From the NCBI GenBank assembly GCA_003117195.1, contig BDSI01000070.1, forward strand, positions 248,501 to 312,500: 64,000 bases of DNA, read 5' to 3'. A program made the position numbers and the translations under genes. Position 1 is the first letter of the stretch, and every line of letters begins with the position of its first letter. Under the pieces are notes generated by a model, which saw only the letters and a list, made by a program, of their open reading frames with translations, was not told where the DNA came from and did no database searches. Shown here piece by piece: positions 12,642-29,513 of this stretch. The stretch comes from Eudorina sp. 2006-703-Eu-15 (taxonomy: Eukaryota > Chlorophyta > Chlorophyceae > Chlamydomonadales > Volvocaceae).

Positions 12642-14950
12642 ATGGACGAGCCTGTGAGGCTGCGTGTCTATGCGGATTTCATGTCGCAGCCATCACGCGC
12701 GGTAATCATCTTCATCAGGTGCGCGCACTGCGTGAGGTCAGGGGTGAACTTCGTATGGAACAACAGTGGTTGGCATGGCGCATGCGATGGTTGATACTCC
12801 AGCCTTCGCGCGTGCATTGGGATCGACGGACAATCACTAGAGAACCTAGTATATCCGCAGCAGGGTGGAAGCAATTGGGTGCAAAGCAACCGGTGCCGAA
12901 GCATAGGGGTGCTCCACGTAACCCGTATCCGTAACCCGTATCGATTGAAGGTAACAGCACCACAGCAAGCTGGGACCACCGACGGTGTACCTCTAAAATT
13001 TATTCACACTATGCTTGAACCTTGGCAATGTCTACAGGTGCAATCAACTGCCGGTTGAGGTGAAGCCGGTGCTGATTCACAAGGGCGAAACGCGCTCCTC
13101 CGCGTACAAGGCCCTCAACCCCCTCGGCAAGGTGCCGCTTCTGGAAGACCCCGATGTTGCAAGCAGTGCCTCCCCGGGGGACTGCTTCCGCCTGCCCGAG
13201 AGCGCCGCCATCATGTCGTATTTGTCGTACAAGTTTCCTGATCGCGTCCCCGAGTCTTGGTACCCTCGTTCCGACCCCGTGCGGCGGGCCCGAGTCGACT
13301 CGGCGCTGCACTGGTACCAAGGTGATGCAGCGGAGGTCCCGGCGTGGGGAGCTGGGGACGGGCTGGGTCTCACAGGGCCAAACGCATGCAGGAGCGAACC
13401 GGGATGATCAGAAAGACTCCATGAGCTGCAACGCCGAAGGTCCCGCCCCACACGCAGCAGTGCATGGTGCAACAGGGCCTCGGCCGAGGTCGGCGGTGCT
13501 GCGAGTCAGGGCACGGTCGCCCACAGCACAATCTCAGCCACCCAGCCACTGCGTTTCCCACCCTGGGAGGATGCGAGGAGACCGTGGCCCCACGGGAGGC
13601 GCACCGTCCGGTCCCCTTTCAGGCGAAGGCCTATCCTTCGTTAGCGGTGCTCCGCAAATACACCCACAACGCAAGGACACGACCAGCTTGGCGGTTGGCG
13701 CCCTGTGGGCGTGTGCGCATCTGTGGTGCCGTGCTTGCCTGACGCTGCCCGCGTTGTTCGAACCCGGCCAGGCAACATTCGCGCGGGAGCCATGCGGCTG
13801 GCTTTCAACAAGGTGGTGGCCAAGCTGCTGGGTATGCCGTCGGACGAGCGCCTGGCCACTGACGGGCTCAAGACGCTCCAGGTGCCATTGGGAGGGGGGG
13901 AGGGGGGAGGACGCGCCGGGGAACACGCTACGGATTGCTGCGACAGATTGCAGCGGCAATCATTCTCGCGACATGTCGTTAGTAATTGAATGGCTGTCGT
14001 ACTTGACAACGTATTCGGCGTCAGGGTGTAAAACACTGTACGACGCGTGGTTAACTGGACCTGTCACACACCGTTACACGAAGTGTGGCATCGCGCGGTT
14101 GGGGGATGTTACTCGCCGGGCGACCCCGGCAACGTCCTGCATTGGTGAGCCCAGTGGGCGGACGGTTTGGAGCGTCGGTGAAGTGGGTTCGCTGTGTGTA
14201 GGTCTGAGGGGTCGGGTGTAGTGCGTAGGCCCGCAACGCTGCGCAGCCGCCAACTGCCGGAAGGCAAATCCGTTATAGTGCTGCGGACCTCACATCCCAG
14301 GTGAGGTAAACCACACGCAGCCGGCGGGTTCGGGCGGCTTTCTCGCTCAGTGCATGCGGCCGCCGGCGGACCACACCTCCGCCGGATGCGGCACCTCCGG
14401 CCAGTCGCGTGCCGGCCAGGGACAATTGTGTTGGCTTGCTCTGTTCTTCCTCACATGCCAAGCGACACATACCGGTGCAACACGCGCAGCAGGTCACCCG
14501 ACCGTTGCCTGCCGTTCCAAGCTCCCTCCCGCCTGTCTGCCCGACTGCGCTCCGTGATCGGGCTAGCACGCGCTCCCGCACGCCGCACGCGTCGCTTGGA
14601 TACCACCCGTTCCGCCGTATGCCGTCCCTGCTGGCTGGCGCCTGCCCTCCCATGCCCGCCCCCGGCAGCTGGCCCTGGCTTCGCTCCAGGACTACTGGCT
14701 CGCGGGCGGCTCCCGGCAATTCATGACGGGCGACCGGCCCTGCGTCGCGGACCTGCTGTGTAGCTGCGAGTTGGAGCAGCTGGTCATGCTGAAGGCGCCC
14801 GAGCACGGCACCAGCCTGGACCAGATCCTGGAGCCCTTCCCCGTGGTGCGGGCCTGGCGCCGCTGCGTGCGCGACGCCTGCGAGCCTTCCTACAGCGATG
14901 TGCACCGTGTGCTGATGCGGGCGGCGGGCGTCTCGGCGTCTAAGCTGTGA
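12642..14950 (+). CDS. Theta-class glutathione S-transferase
   Basis: Four exons, 12642-12718, 13038-13321, 13772-13881 and 14669-14950, join in phase to a 250-residue protein, the normal length for theta GSTs. Exon 1 is short and encodes the start plus the signature SQPSRAV, with Ser15 in the place of the theta-class catalytic serine that activates glutathione. Exon 2 completes the thioredoxin-like N-terminal domain: VEVKPVLIHKGE, NPLGKVPLL, and FRLPESAAIM with the glutathione-binding E-S pair, then the linker WYP...RARVD. Exons 3 and 4 give the helical C-terminal domain (NIRAGAMRLAFNKVVAKLLG; LASLQDYWL; ADLLCSCELEQL). It conjugates or reduces electrophiles with glutathione, probably in the cytosol; no targeting peptide is evident. 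The first poly(A) signal is at 15471. Confidence 0.95.
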
Positions 14951-15470
14951 GGCACGGTCTGGGACTCCGGGTTGTGACGCCGGTGAGGACTGCGGTCAGG
15001 CTCGCAGTCAGGCTCATGCGGCAGTGCTGGCTGCGGGTGCGGCCAGCGTTCATCTGTCGTGTCATGTCTGCAGGTTTAGATGCCGTAATGCGCTGCGCAA
15101 TTTTCGACAACGCATTTTCACTGCTGTTCGTGGCTCTTGCTGTCCTCTGATGGTAATGTGAGGGTGGACGTGCGCGTTACGTGCGCAGGGGATGCGCACG
15201 AGGCGATGTTGGGCTCACGGACGCCTAATTGTACATAATACAGCGTGATGAACGTTTGCTGTCGTATCGAGCTTAACGTCCATGCGTGCTGCGTATCACA
15301 CAGAATGTCGCTCATTTGGGAAGGTTTCTGTCCATGCGTCGGCCACGGCCTGGGACGGTCAGGTCTGCAGGTTGGGCCCGTCGCTCCGTGCCGGCGCGAC
15401 TACGCGAACTTGGACGCGAGCTGCAGCCAGTTGCCACCCCTGGTTGGTTGACTACAAGGTTTGCGAGCTG

Positions 15471-15475
15471 TGTAA
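15471..15475 (+). terminator. Polyadenylation signal TGTAA, probable end of the GST transcript
   Basis: This is the first TGTAA after the GST stop codon, about 520 bases downstream. That is a plausible algal 3'UTR length. Confidence 0.5.
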
Positions 15476-15479
15476 GGAA

Positions 15480-17533
15480 CGATAAATCGATAGCACGTCT
15501 TCTGCAGTTGGACCACGGCCTGTGATGAGAATTTGCCGGCTGTCGGTTTTTCAGCTGTTCGTCAAGGCCTCCCACAGATGTTCTACAGACACTGCGCCTG
15601 GACTGTCTTGCAGCGCCAGCATTTATCCTTCGAACGCCCGTCCCGGAATGGCCTTTCCGCGTGTTTACACATGCATTGCAATTCTGCTGCGGCCGGATGC
15701 GGCCACAGCTGCCGGATGCATTTGCCCCCACGGGGCCGGGCAGGCACAAACGTGCATAACGACCGGCAGCCACATCAGCTGCGCCGTCAGGGCATGTACA
15801 TAAGAAGAGTGACACACGCATTGCAAATTCACGCCATACCGACGCCCCGTCCGTCGTCGTAGCCGCTGACGGATGCCACATGGAAAGGGGGGAAACGTCT
15901 GATGAACCCCAAAAAGCATAAGCCCACGGTAACCAAGCGCGTCACTATAAGCAACAACTATAGCCTCACCTCAGCATTATCACCCAGTCCCCTTGTACAC
16001 CAACAATCCTGAACGACTACCTATTTCCTCACTGCAAAACCTGCGCCCAACGGCGCCACCTTCGGGACATACATCGCATTCGAAGGACGTCAAAATGGCC
16101 CCGACCTCACCTGATCCATGACCCGGTGACAGTAAGACAAAAGTATGCACGCCGCTGGCACACGCAAATACTACGTACAATATATCAAGCGTTCAGGATT
16201 CTCATGTAGCCTTCCGGCCAGTGGAAACTTGCTCGCGATGTCCACACGTCAGGCCCCGCCACCCCACCCCATAGCACGGCAACCGCTGATGTATTGTGTC
16301 ACATGTGGGGCCCACCACACACAGCTGACGCCCGAGGGCAAACGAAACGCGTGACACGACAATGAGTGCAAGCACGAGAGAAGAAGCTCCAGCCACGGCA
16401 TGTGCATGTTTTCGAGCAATGAACGCCGGCCCCTTCGCACAAGCCTGCTGGGAACACGTGATGTACATCGCGGCGGTATGAATGGTTGCAGGTCCTGTGA
16501 AACAACGCTGATGTGTCCAAGGAACTCATTGCAAAGCCGGCTGGCGCGTCGTCGCGGGTACGTCGGGTCAATCCTTCCTGCCCGGCCACGGGTCACTGCC
16601 TGCACCGTCGTGGACGCTCGAATCTACCTGCTGTAGTCCAAGCGAGTCCATAGCTAGTCACTCTGTCCTGTATCAAATGGACGAGTTGGCTGCCGGATGC
16701 CGTGCCTAGTCACCATTGCCAATCCCACAGTCCTCTTGCAAACCTGTGCTGCCTAACCCAAAACCCCCTCCAACACTGTTCCTAAGCAGTGAAATATGGA
16801 TTACGCTTTTTTCCTCGCGCGCGCCAATAGAAACCCGCAGCCCCGCGGTCGCCTTGCTGGACTCCCGCGACAGCCTATCCCGAAACCCCCAAGCTCTCCG
16901 ACATGCTGCGGCCAGTCCCATCCCCGCAGCCCAGCGTAATCCTCCGCGGGGTGCACCCAGAGGCACGCAAGAGGGAGGCCACACACTCGACACCACGAGC
17001 CAAATCTGGCAGTCGGCCGCGGTGGTGAGATGACCCGGCCGCACGCGCAGGATGAACTCGGGCTCACCGTTCACCCACCTGACAGACGACCGTTCACCCA
17101 CCACACGACGCTCCACGACCTGACGAACCTTAGGGTGCCTGGCGGCCCCGACACAACACCACATCCGAAGGTCATGCACCCCTAGTTAGCACGCCGGCCT
17201 AGACCCAGCCCACCACCATGTCCAGCGCAGTGCAGACTGTCACCACAAGTTGACCAGCGACCAGCAATGCTTGCTCTCACACCTGGACCAGTCGAGGGAC
17301 ACTGCCCGCCGGCAGCCGCCTAGGCAGCAAGTGCCGCTCCCTTCCTGAAGCTCAGGGAGCGGCCGTCCGGTAGATGTACCCCAGCCGACAGCGCGACCGA
17401 CCAAGTCGTCACTCGCAAGACACGCGCTTGTGTAGTCCACTTAGGCAGAAATTGACTCGACGATCAAAGCACCCAACACTCGATATTTGTGTATCCTGAT
17501 CCTGCCCCGTCGCGGCCAAGGACGCCGCACGCC
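15480..17533. other. 2-kb stretch without a firm gene; possible long 3'UTR of the minus-strand membrane-protein gene
   Basis: Scanning the minus strand downstream of 17534, the first TGTAA I find is at 15665-15669 (TTACA on plus), 190 bases from the end of the convergent GST transcript. If that is the real end, almost all of this stretch is a 1.9-kb 3'UTR. A minus-strand frame at 16706-17179 (157 codons, G/C-ending in its first half) could instead be a further exon, reached by splicing from a GTGCAC site just before the stop at 17534. I cannot decide between these. Confidence 0.35.
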
Positions 17534-18925
17534 TCATGCTACGTGCACCTTTGGTGCTGCCTGTGCTGCCGCTGCAGCTGCGGACACCTGCCGGTGCAAC
17601 GCCCGGCTGTACCACGCCGCCGCTGGATCATTATCACCGCCGCGCCCCACTTGAGGACTTGTTGGGCCGGTCCCCGCCTTGTTGCTTCCATCGCCGGTCC
17701 CGGTGCCTCCAGCCGAAAGATCACCGGCACGACCGCTTGCGCCAACAGTACCGTCTGTCTCCCTCGCATCCGAGTGCGGACGGAGCTGGCTTTGGGCCAG
17801 TGCAGAAATTCCTGCTGCAGTCTCTGCCGCTACGGGTGCTTCCCCTTCCGTGTCGCTCCCATCAAGGGCCGCACTGGCGGTGTGCCCCCGGCTGGCCACG
17901 CTGGAGAGCTTACCGGCGGCATGCTGCCCAGCCAATCCGGGAGCACGGGGGCCTGGAGAACCAACCTTACCGGCTACCGCCAGAGGTTGCGCAGCCGCGT
18001 CACTGTGCATCGAGGTGACCGGGACCGAGCGGGTCTCCCCCAACGCCGCGTCCGCGTCTGACATGCTCTGCATCGACGACGAGTTCGCATACAAATGCCG
18101 TCCAACACCGCCCGTTCCGCTTGTACCACTATCAGCCTGCCATGACCGGGAACTGTGCAACGCGCCAAACTCCTGCTGCTGTCGCTGCTGCGGCTGTCGA
18201 GAAGCTACTGCGGCTGTCTTCACTACCACCTGCAGGGACTTGCCGCTGGCTGTCGTCGCCAGGAACCGGGGTCCTGCTGCGTTGGCCTGACCATCTGCGT
18301 ATTGCGCCACGTCCGGCAGGTCATCACCGGGAGCGTCCGTCGTCGGCCCTGACCTACTCCACAGCCTCTCCAGCGCTGACGAGAACGGCAGGCTCCGGGA
18401 GTTATCAGGGAACAACGGGGGACGTTGTCCAGTCGATGATATCAAGCCAAGCAACCAAGGCAGCTGGCGCCGCACGGCCGAACGGTTACCGCGCCTGTAA
18501 TCGTCAACAATTAGCTCCGCGTCCACAACGGGTAATGGCACCGTTGTCATCCCTTTCCCTCGACGGGAACGGGGGCCACTACCAGTTCGCTGCAACGTAA
18601 GAACGGAGAATAGGTTAAGTATACCACAGGCCCCAGGGTGTGCGAGTTTCTACATATGCACTGCCGAAACCCTCACCACAGTGCGGCGGTAGTAAATGTA
18701 GACTAAGAGGATAGACAGAATGCATAACGCGGTCGCCAACACCGCAACTGCAACTCCAGCCAAGCCTGCGAACGTATGGATCACCTAAAGCTTAACACGG
18801 TGTGCCAAAAAGGAGCAAAAGATGTGCTTCCTCCTTGAAAATTGTTGCGGAATCTCACCCTTGGGCGTCACAAAAGCCATGGTCCGGGGAGGTATCCAAA
18901 CTGTGGTTTTCATTTCAGCGGACAT
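17534..18925 (-). CDS. Single-pass membrane protein with Ser/Gly/Ala-rich cytoplasmic tail
   Basis: I do not recognise a family. On the minus strand, exons 18925-18859, 18765-18677 and 18589-17534 join in phase to about 403 residues if ATG 18925 is the start; the frame is open upstream to a possible acceptor at 18967, so a further 5' exon cannot be excluded. Exon 2 encodes a clear transmembrane helix, LAGVAVAVLATALCILSILL, followed by VYIYYRR, whose basic residues mark the cytoplasmic side. The roughly 350-residue tail from exon 3 is low-complexity (Ser, Gly, Ala, Gln) with a short aliphatic patch ELIVDDYRRG near its start and PWLLGLISS. The segment before the helix is only about 23 residues, so there is no ectodomain in this model. 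A signal-anchor or adaptor role is possible but unproven. Confidence 0.5.
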
Positions 18926-18967
18926 TGTGTCTGCGTCTCGCTCCTTCCTCTGTTTGTCTAGCCTGTG

Positions 18968-19212
18968 CTGCAAACTTGATGCGCATTATCGTTGCCGCAT
19001 ATATTCAGTAATATCTCCGTAGGACACTCAATTCAAGTCAAGGGTAATCTGTTGTCATGAGGCAAAACTGTGGGCAAAACGGTTGTGTGTACGGCGAAGA
19101 CTTTGCCCGAACCCTTGTCAGTTGAGCTGCCGGGATTATGGTCAGGACATAGTAAACGCTTAAGATTGGTGGCTTCGGTATTTAAATTGCTCTTGAGGTG
19201 ACGCCAAAAAGC
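18968..19212. promoter_or_regulatory. Divergent promoter region, membrane protein / papain-type protease
   Basis: This is a short AT-richer gap between the minus-strand gene and the plus-strand protease. A TATA-like TATTTAAA at about 19180-19187 lies some 30 bases before the protease ATG, which would leave a very short 5'UTR. Confidence 0.4.
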
Positions 19213-24046
<4,834 letters not shown>

Positions 24047-24462
24047 GCGGGGCCGTGCGCCGCGTACGAGGCCGCGGAGAGTGATGCAGGTGACAGGCAA
24101 CCCTCCTATGGTATTACGACGCGCCGACTGCACGGAAAATGCGTGCCATTCGCCATGTATCATAGGTTGACTCGTTGTTGACGGCCACCATACGTTGCAA
24201 TGCTTCAATCAGTGCTTTGGGCATTGCCAGTGGCACTTCTGTTGTACTTTTGCTTGGTGTACGTCGTGTGGGTTAGTGTTGTACTATTTTACTAATGCTG
24301 TATTTCTGTTGCTTTTTATGTGCTGTGGTAATGTTGCTTGTTGGTCGCTTAAGGATTTAGGTTGCCGTCAGCTTCGCGGCACATGACTGGTCAGGCAGGT
24401 TTTGGTTGGGGCGTATTGCAGCGTACTGATGAAACAGTGTATCTTCCATTGCTTACACGTCG

Positions 24463-24467
24463 TGTAA
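24463..24467 (+). terminator. Polyadenylation signal TGTAA of the protease gene
   Basis: It lies about 417 bases after the protease stop and only 36 bases before the ATG of the next gene, so the two transcription units nearly touch. Confidence 0.65.
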
Positions 24468-24502
24468 TATTATGAAGCTTTGGTCATGATGCTACTTGAA
24501 GT

Positions 24503-27326
24503 ATGAGCCATTCGTTGATGTCCATGGCGATGTCGTCACAGCAGACGATGGTCAATTCAAACGGCAAAGATGCTTCACTAGAACGTGACCATAACTTGCG
24601 TACACTATTGTTATACGGGTTCACATGCGGGAGCAGCGTACACCGGCTTGTATCCAACTTTTCTTCTTGCTTCGACCTTTGTCACCTACCCAACTCATGG
24701 GACGTTAGCCTTATACCAAACGCCTTAACACGGCGTGCACCAAACGGTGTCCTGGATTGTGCCACCGTCTCGGTGCTCCTCTTAGACGGTGACTCGTGCA
24801 CAACTGAACGAGGCTCGAACGTCGAAGACTCACGGCCAGCGCACTTCGAGTCATTGCTACGGCTTGCTCGCGGGGCTCGTGAGGCGTGTCCGCATGCGTT
24901 CATCCTGCTGTGGCATCCGGCCGCGACGGAGGTACGACGGCGCGCTGACGGCGAGGGCCCATGCTGGCCACGGGGCCCCAGAACAACTTAGTGGCCATGC
25001 GGGTTCGGCTGCTCGAACGGTTGTGCAGCCCCCAATGGAGCAGCTGCAGGGCAGTTGGAAACGTCAGGAAGCCGCCTATTGTTCCAAGAAGCGAACAGGG
25101 CCCAGGCTCGTCCGCGCTACTGAGAGTCCAATGGAAGGCCGGTCGTCCATCCACCCCTACCCACCATCAGGCCTACTGGCTGTACACCACCATTAGGCCG
25201 TGAAGTACGGCGACAAAACACAGATTCCAGCAAAAGAAAAGTCATTTGTGGTGTCCTTGATGTGTCCATGCGGCGACACACCCCGTGCCCGTGCTAACGT
25301 AGACCCTTGTTTCGGGCCGTCCCCTCCCCACCGTAGGACCCGGTGATGCGCATTCGGGCCTTTGACGCGGGGATCAACATGGTGTCCTGCTACGTCGCCC
25401 ACGTGGAGGAGGTACTGGGCAAGTTGGCGTCCATAGGTAGGTACGACCCACGGGTCAGCGACGCAACCCCGGGGCCAGTGCTGGCATCAGCACATGCCGA
25501 ACTGCGGGCGACGGCTACGGGCCCCGGACCAAACGCTTGTAAACCCGGCACTCCCTTGATCCCGGTCGCCCGGCTTCACCCGGCCCGGCTGCCGCACAGG
25601 GTCCGTCGGCAGGCTGCCCGAATCCGCGCCCTGCTCTTGTGCCTGGTGCGGCCAGTCGGGTCTGACAGCAGAGGAACTGTGGCTGCACCAGCCGCTGTAC
25701 CACATATACGACGCCAACCGCGCGGGGCCGTGCTGCGTGTGCGGACAAGTGGCGGACAACCTCGCCGTGCACCTGCACGAGGAGCACCATCCGAAGGGTC
25801 CCTGGCACGAAACCCGGCGGGGCGTGGGCGCGGCGGTGGTGGTGCACAGGCAGCGGGACAACAAGTTCCTCATGGTGGGTCGAGGGGCACCGTGTTGGCG
25901 GGCGCTGGGAAGAGGGGCGCTGTGAGCAGCCTACCGTGCTCATCAGCACGACTGTCGGGATGCCCAGCTGGCCGTCGCAGAGGTCCGCTGTACACAGTTT
26001 TTATGGCCCTTGCTCGGCCGCTGCTATTGAGCGACACCGACTGTGACGTTGGCCGCAGGTCCAGGAGTTCGCGGGCCAGGGCTACTGGGTGCCGGGTGAG
26101 TGGGCCCATGGTGGCCTCCTGCGGCGACAGTCCTCCGCTGATCCGCCATCCGCTGCACACGGATTGACAGTAGACAGCTGCGGGTTTCGCGCAAAGTGAT
26201 AGGCAAAGTCGGCCGGCCAGCGGGAATGCCCGAGGCATCGACATCTGCGCATCGCGCCCGCCCAACGCGCCCGTGGGGAGCGGATCGGGTGTCTACACCT
26301 TGTGTGCGAGGGGTCTTCGCTTTGTGTGCAGGTTTGTGAAATGCTCTGCTGAGAGCCACTTTGAAGACAACCGCGCTGACGTCCACAGGTTCGGACGGCC
26401 TGTGATTAGTTTTCTCGAATGCGCATACCAGTACCTGGCTGTTGGGCAACTTGCACCCGCCAGCGCTTGTACTCCAAGGGGATGCCGACATGCTTTTGTT
26501 GCGGCCCTCACGGCTGCCCTGGCCCCATGGTGGCGCAGGCGGCGCGACTGATGTGGGCGAGAGCATTCGGACATCTGCCGTACGAGAATGCCTGGAGGAG
26601 GCGGGTGTGAAGGTGCAACTGCAGGGCCTGGCCGAGGTACGCGGCCGGTGGACATGTATGTGTCTCGAGGGGAACCTGTGCGTGCGTGCGTGCATGTGCA
26701 TTTGTGGCCGCCGTGTGTCTATACATTACGCGGCATCTTCACGTCTGTCCGTCCGCTCTGAAGCTACGTCTACGGGCTGCGTGCTGGTCCTTGTGTCTCT
26801 CGTGGCGCTCTGCATCGTGCACACCGGCACACATTGCAGCCGGCACGTCCGCGGCCTGCCAAACGCGCTCTCCCGGCGGGCCTCCTGCCACTGCGGCCGT
26901 AATCCGCCGGGTTGTTGTCGGGCTCGCTGGACTCGTGGACTGTAATAGAGAGCGCACGTGCGACCTCGGCAGCACCCGCCACGCGTCGTGCAACAACGTT
27001 CACGGGTGCTTTCCCTACAATTTCTGTTGCGGCGACCCATGCCATGTCAGGTTGATTTCGTGCTTTCTCCAGAGACCGGCAAGCTCGTGTGGTGCCTGTG
27101 GGTCTTCTACGCCACGGCGGTGGACGAAGCGGCGGCGCCCAAGACGGTGCCCTGCTTCGAGTCGGCCGGGGCGTGCTGGGTGGGGGTGGAGGAGCTGGAG
27201 AGGGTGCCGCTCCGCAACGCGCGTGTCCCCTGCCTGTGGTTCCCACACTTCGCGGCGGGCAAGCCGTGCAAGCCGCTGGAGGTTCCACAGGAGCTGCGCC
27301 GGGTGCTCAAGGACTTCGAGTTTTGA
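24503..27326 (+). CDS. Nudix hydrolase with receiver-like and Cys/His-rich N-terminal regions
   Basis: Six exons join in phase to 404 residues: 24503-24931, 25337-25436, 25600-25874, 26058-26094, 26539-26636, 27051-27326. The Nudix box is complete at residues 282-304: G-x5-E-x7-REC-x-EEAG-V (core SIRTSAVRECLEEAGV); Nudix enzymes cleave nucleoside diphosphate-linked substrates using Mg or Mn. Upstream are CAWC, CCVC and HLHEEH, spaced as in a zinc-binding unit, around LTAEELWLHQPLYHIYDANR. The first about 175 residues (VSVLLLDGDSC, ACPHAFILLWHP, RIRAFDAGINMV) resemble a two-component receiver fold; this is inference from the alternation of strands and helices. Exon 1 is less certain than the rest: its G/C3 is lower at the 5' end. 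The substrate cannot be read from sequence. Confidence 0.85.
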
Positions 27327-29513
27327 GGAGTGTTACCGAGGCGCGGCCGAGCCAGCGTATGGGATGTTGGGGCCCTCATAAGCGGCGGGCACGGCACCCC
27401 GGAAAGGCCCGCATGGGACGCGTCAGCTGAAAGCGATTAATCCGGCCACCCGGTACGCAGTTGTGTGGCTGCGGTGGGAGATGGGTAGGGAGAGAGAGAA
27501 AAAATACAGAGAGGAGAACGGAGAGAGAAAGTGAGCAACTGTCAGATGATGGCAGCCTTCAGGTGTGTCGGCGGAGTGGACGTCCCGAGTCGAAGAGTGA
27601 AACACAGTTGGGCAGCTGGCAGTCTCGGACGGTCTCACGGCAGCGTTAGCCTTATTGGGCATGATTACCGTATCCATTGCACAGTCTGTCGAGGCGGATG
27701 CTCGTGCGTCCTTTGAACCCATCGGTTGCATTGGTCGCGCGTTTGCGTGATCGCACGCAGGCGAGTTGGCTAGCGTACGCAAAGAGTGAAAGCGGGCGGG
27801 GATCCAGCGAACGTGTATGCGTGTTTAGTGTGTGATTGTGTGCGTGTGCATGGTGCTGGCGATGTACGGTGCTCGCTACGAACATGTTCCATTTTCTCTA
27901 CATCCACAGGGTCGTAACCGCAACGAAACAACCCGTCACGCGATCGTATCCTCGGTGAATGTAGGCGCTGTGAGCCGCGGCTTTTGGGTCCATGCACCGC
28001 TGCCTGCAACATGTTGTGACAGTCGTATTGCTGCAGGCACTGCAGGTGTAGCCCTGATGCCGTTCTCTGCTATGCTGTGAAGCAAAGGTTCTTATACATA
28101 TTGTGCTGGATCGACTCGAGCACGCGTGATCATGTCAGCACCACGGGATACGGAAATCAAGGCGTTGAGGCTACAGCTGCATCAGGCTGCATCAGTGTGT
28201 AAGTGACGTGGTGGTCCTGTCGGCGGTCAGCACGACGGAGACTGGCTGGCGGACCATGGCTGCGGCTCTTCGGGTCGATCCTGTCCTGACCGGCATCGGT
28301 GGACATTAGGTCGATCCTGTCCTGGAGCCAGGGGGCGACCCCGGAGACATCGGCATCGGTGCTGGCCGCGGCAATCGGTTGTACGGTGGTAGATTTAGGG
28401 GCCCGGCGTCGGGACATCGCAGTTTTTGGGGTGCCGTGCCGGGCTGGGCCCGTGTACGGCTCCCAACATCCGTCCCTGCCAGTGGTAGAGGGCGCCCTGA
28501 TCGTGGATCTGCCGCGGGCTCTACCGGTACTGCGGCCACTGGGGATGCCTGTCGAGTTTGCACCCGGCGGGGGCAGGGGTAACGCCATCTGCATTTGCTG
28601 CCGCGACTGGCTGTGGGTGCAGGGAGGAGTACGGGTCATGGGGCGCGCTTTTGCCGTTTCTTCTGGGGGACTCATCGGCTATTCTCCCTCCGCGGTTGTA
28701 CTTGCCCCTCCTTGCCTGCTTTTCGCGTGTCTTCCTTTTGGGTCAGTGCTTGGCGCGTGTGGCCCGGTGCTTACACTATACTTGAACTCATTACCATTAT
28801 TGTTGTATCGCTCCATGGCATGCGGTGACCAGAATTCGTGTGCACCCATATGCGATGCGACGGGCGGACGGGTATGTTGTTGGTAAGTTCAATGCCCAAG
28901 TGGACAAATGTTTACAAACCATACTGGTTGATATGACAGCAATCCCGGTCAAGGCTGGGTTTTCGGAGTTCGCGCTTTGTACGAACACGTGCCGTTGGGC
29001 AACCGATTGGTCGCGACTAGAGCTACGGCGAACAACATGCGTGGTAGCCCAACTGGCCGCATGCATTTCTAAGAGTCCTGCGATGTTGTAACTGCACTGT
29101 GATGCTTTATGCATAAGATTATGTCAGAGAGATAACTCCCGTCATGCATCGGTTGGGCCGTGAACCTCGGCGACCCGACAGCTGTTATGGTGAAGTAAAA
29201 CAAGAAGCATATGAGATATAAGGGAGAAGTGTGCATAGTTCTGAACTGGGTGCTGGGCAATGCCGATCAAGTGAACCAGATCCAGATTTCAAATTCGCCC
29301 CTAGGTTTGCCAGCAACTTGTTTCGGGTGCACTCACGTATTCCCAAGGAACTGCGGAGCCACTTACAACTCTTCAAAGATGTATAGAGCTGATTTCGTCG
29401 CACATCGACATTTAAACAAAAATTTGAGCGTTCACTGTTGATGAATTTCTTGCACGTCGTGCCCAAACAGCACCCGCCATCAATTTAACTGTAATCTCAT
29501 ACGTTCAGCTATC
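27327..29513. other. 2.2-kb stretch with no convincing gene
   Basis: This probably holds the 3'UTR of the Nudix gene (first TGTAA at 28198-28202, some 870 bases after the stop) and the promoter of the HMMR-like gene. It contains a purine-rich GAGA tract near 27485-27535 and a repeated 15-base word GTCGATCCTGTCCTG at about 28275 and 28310. Open frames on both strands around 28157-28886 overlap each other and have no recognisable domain. Another TGTAA occurs at 29087-29091. Confidence 0.4.

Noticed and set aside
28157..28886. Overlapping 172- and 195-codon frames on opposite strands
   Set aside because: No domain, no splice context and no consistent codon bias; not called as a gene.
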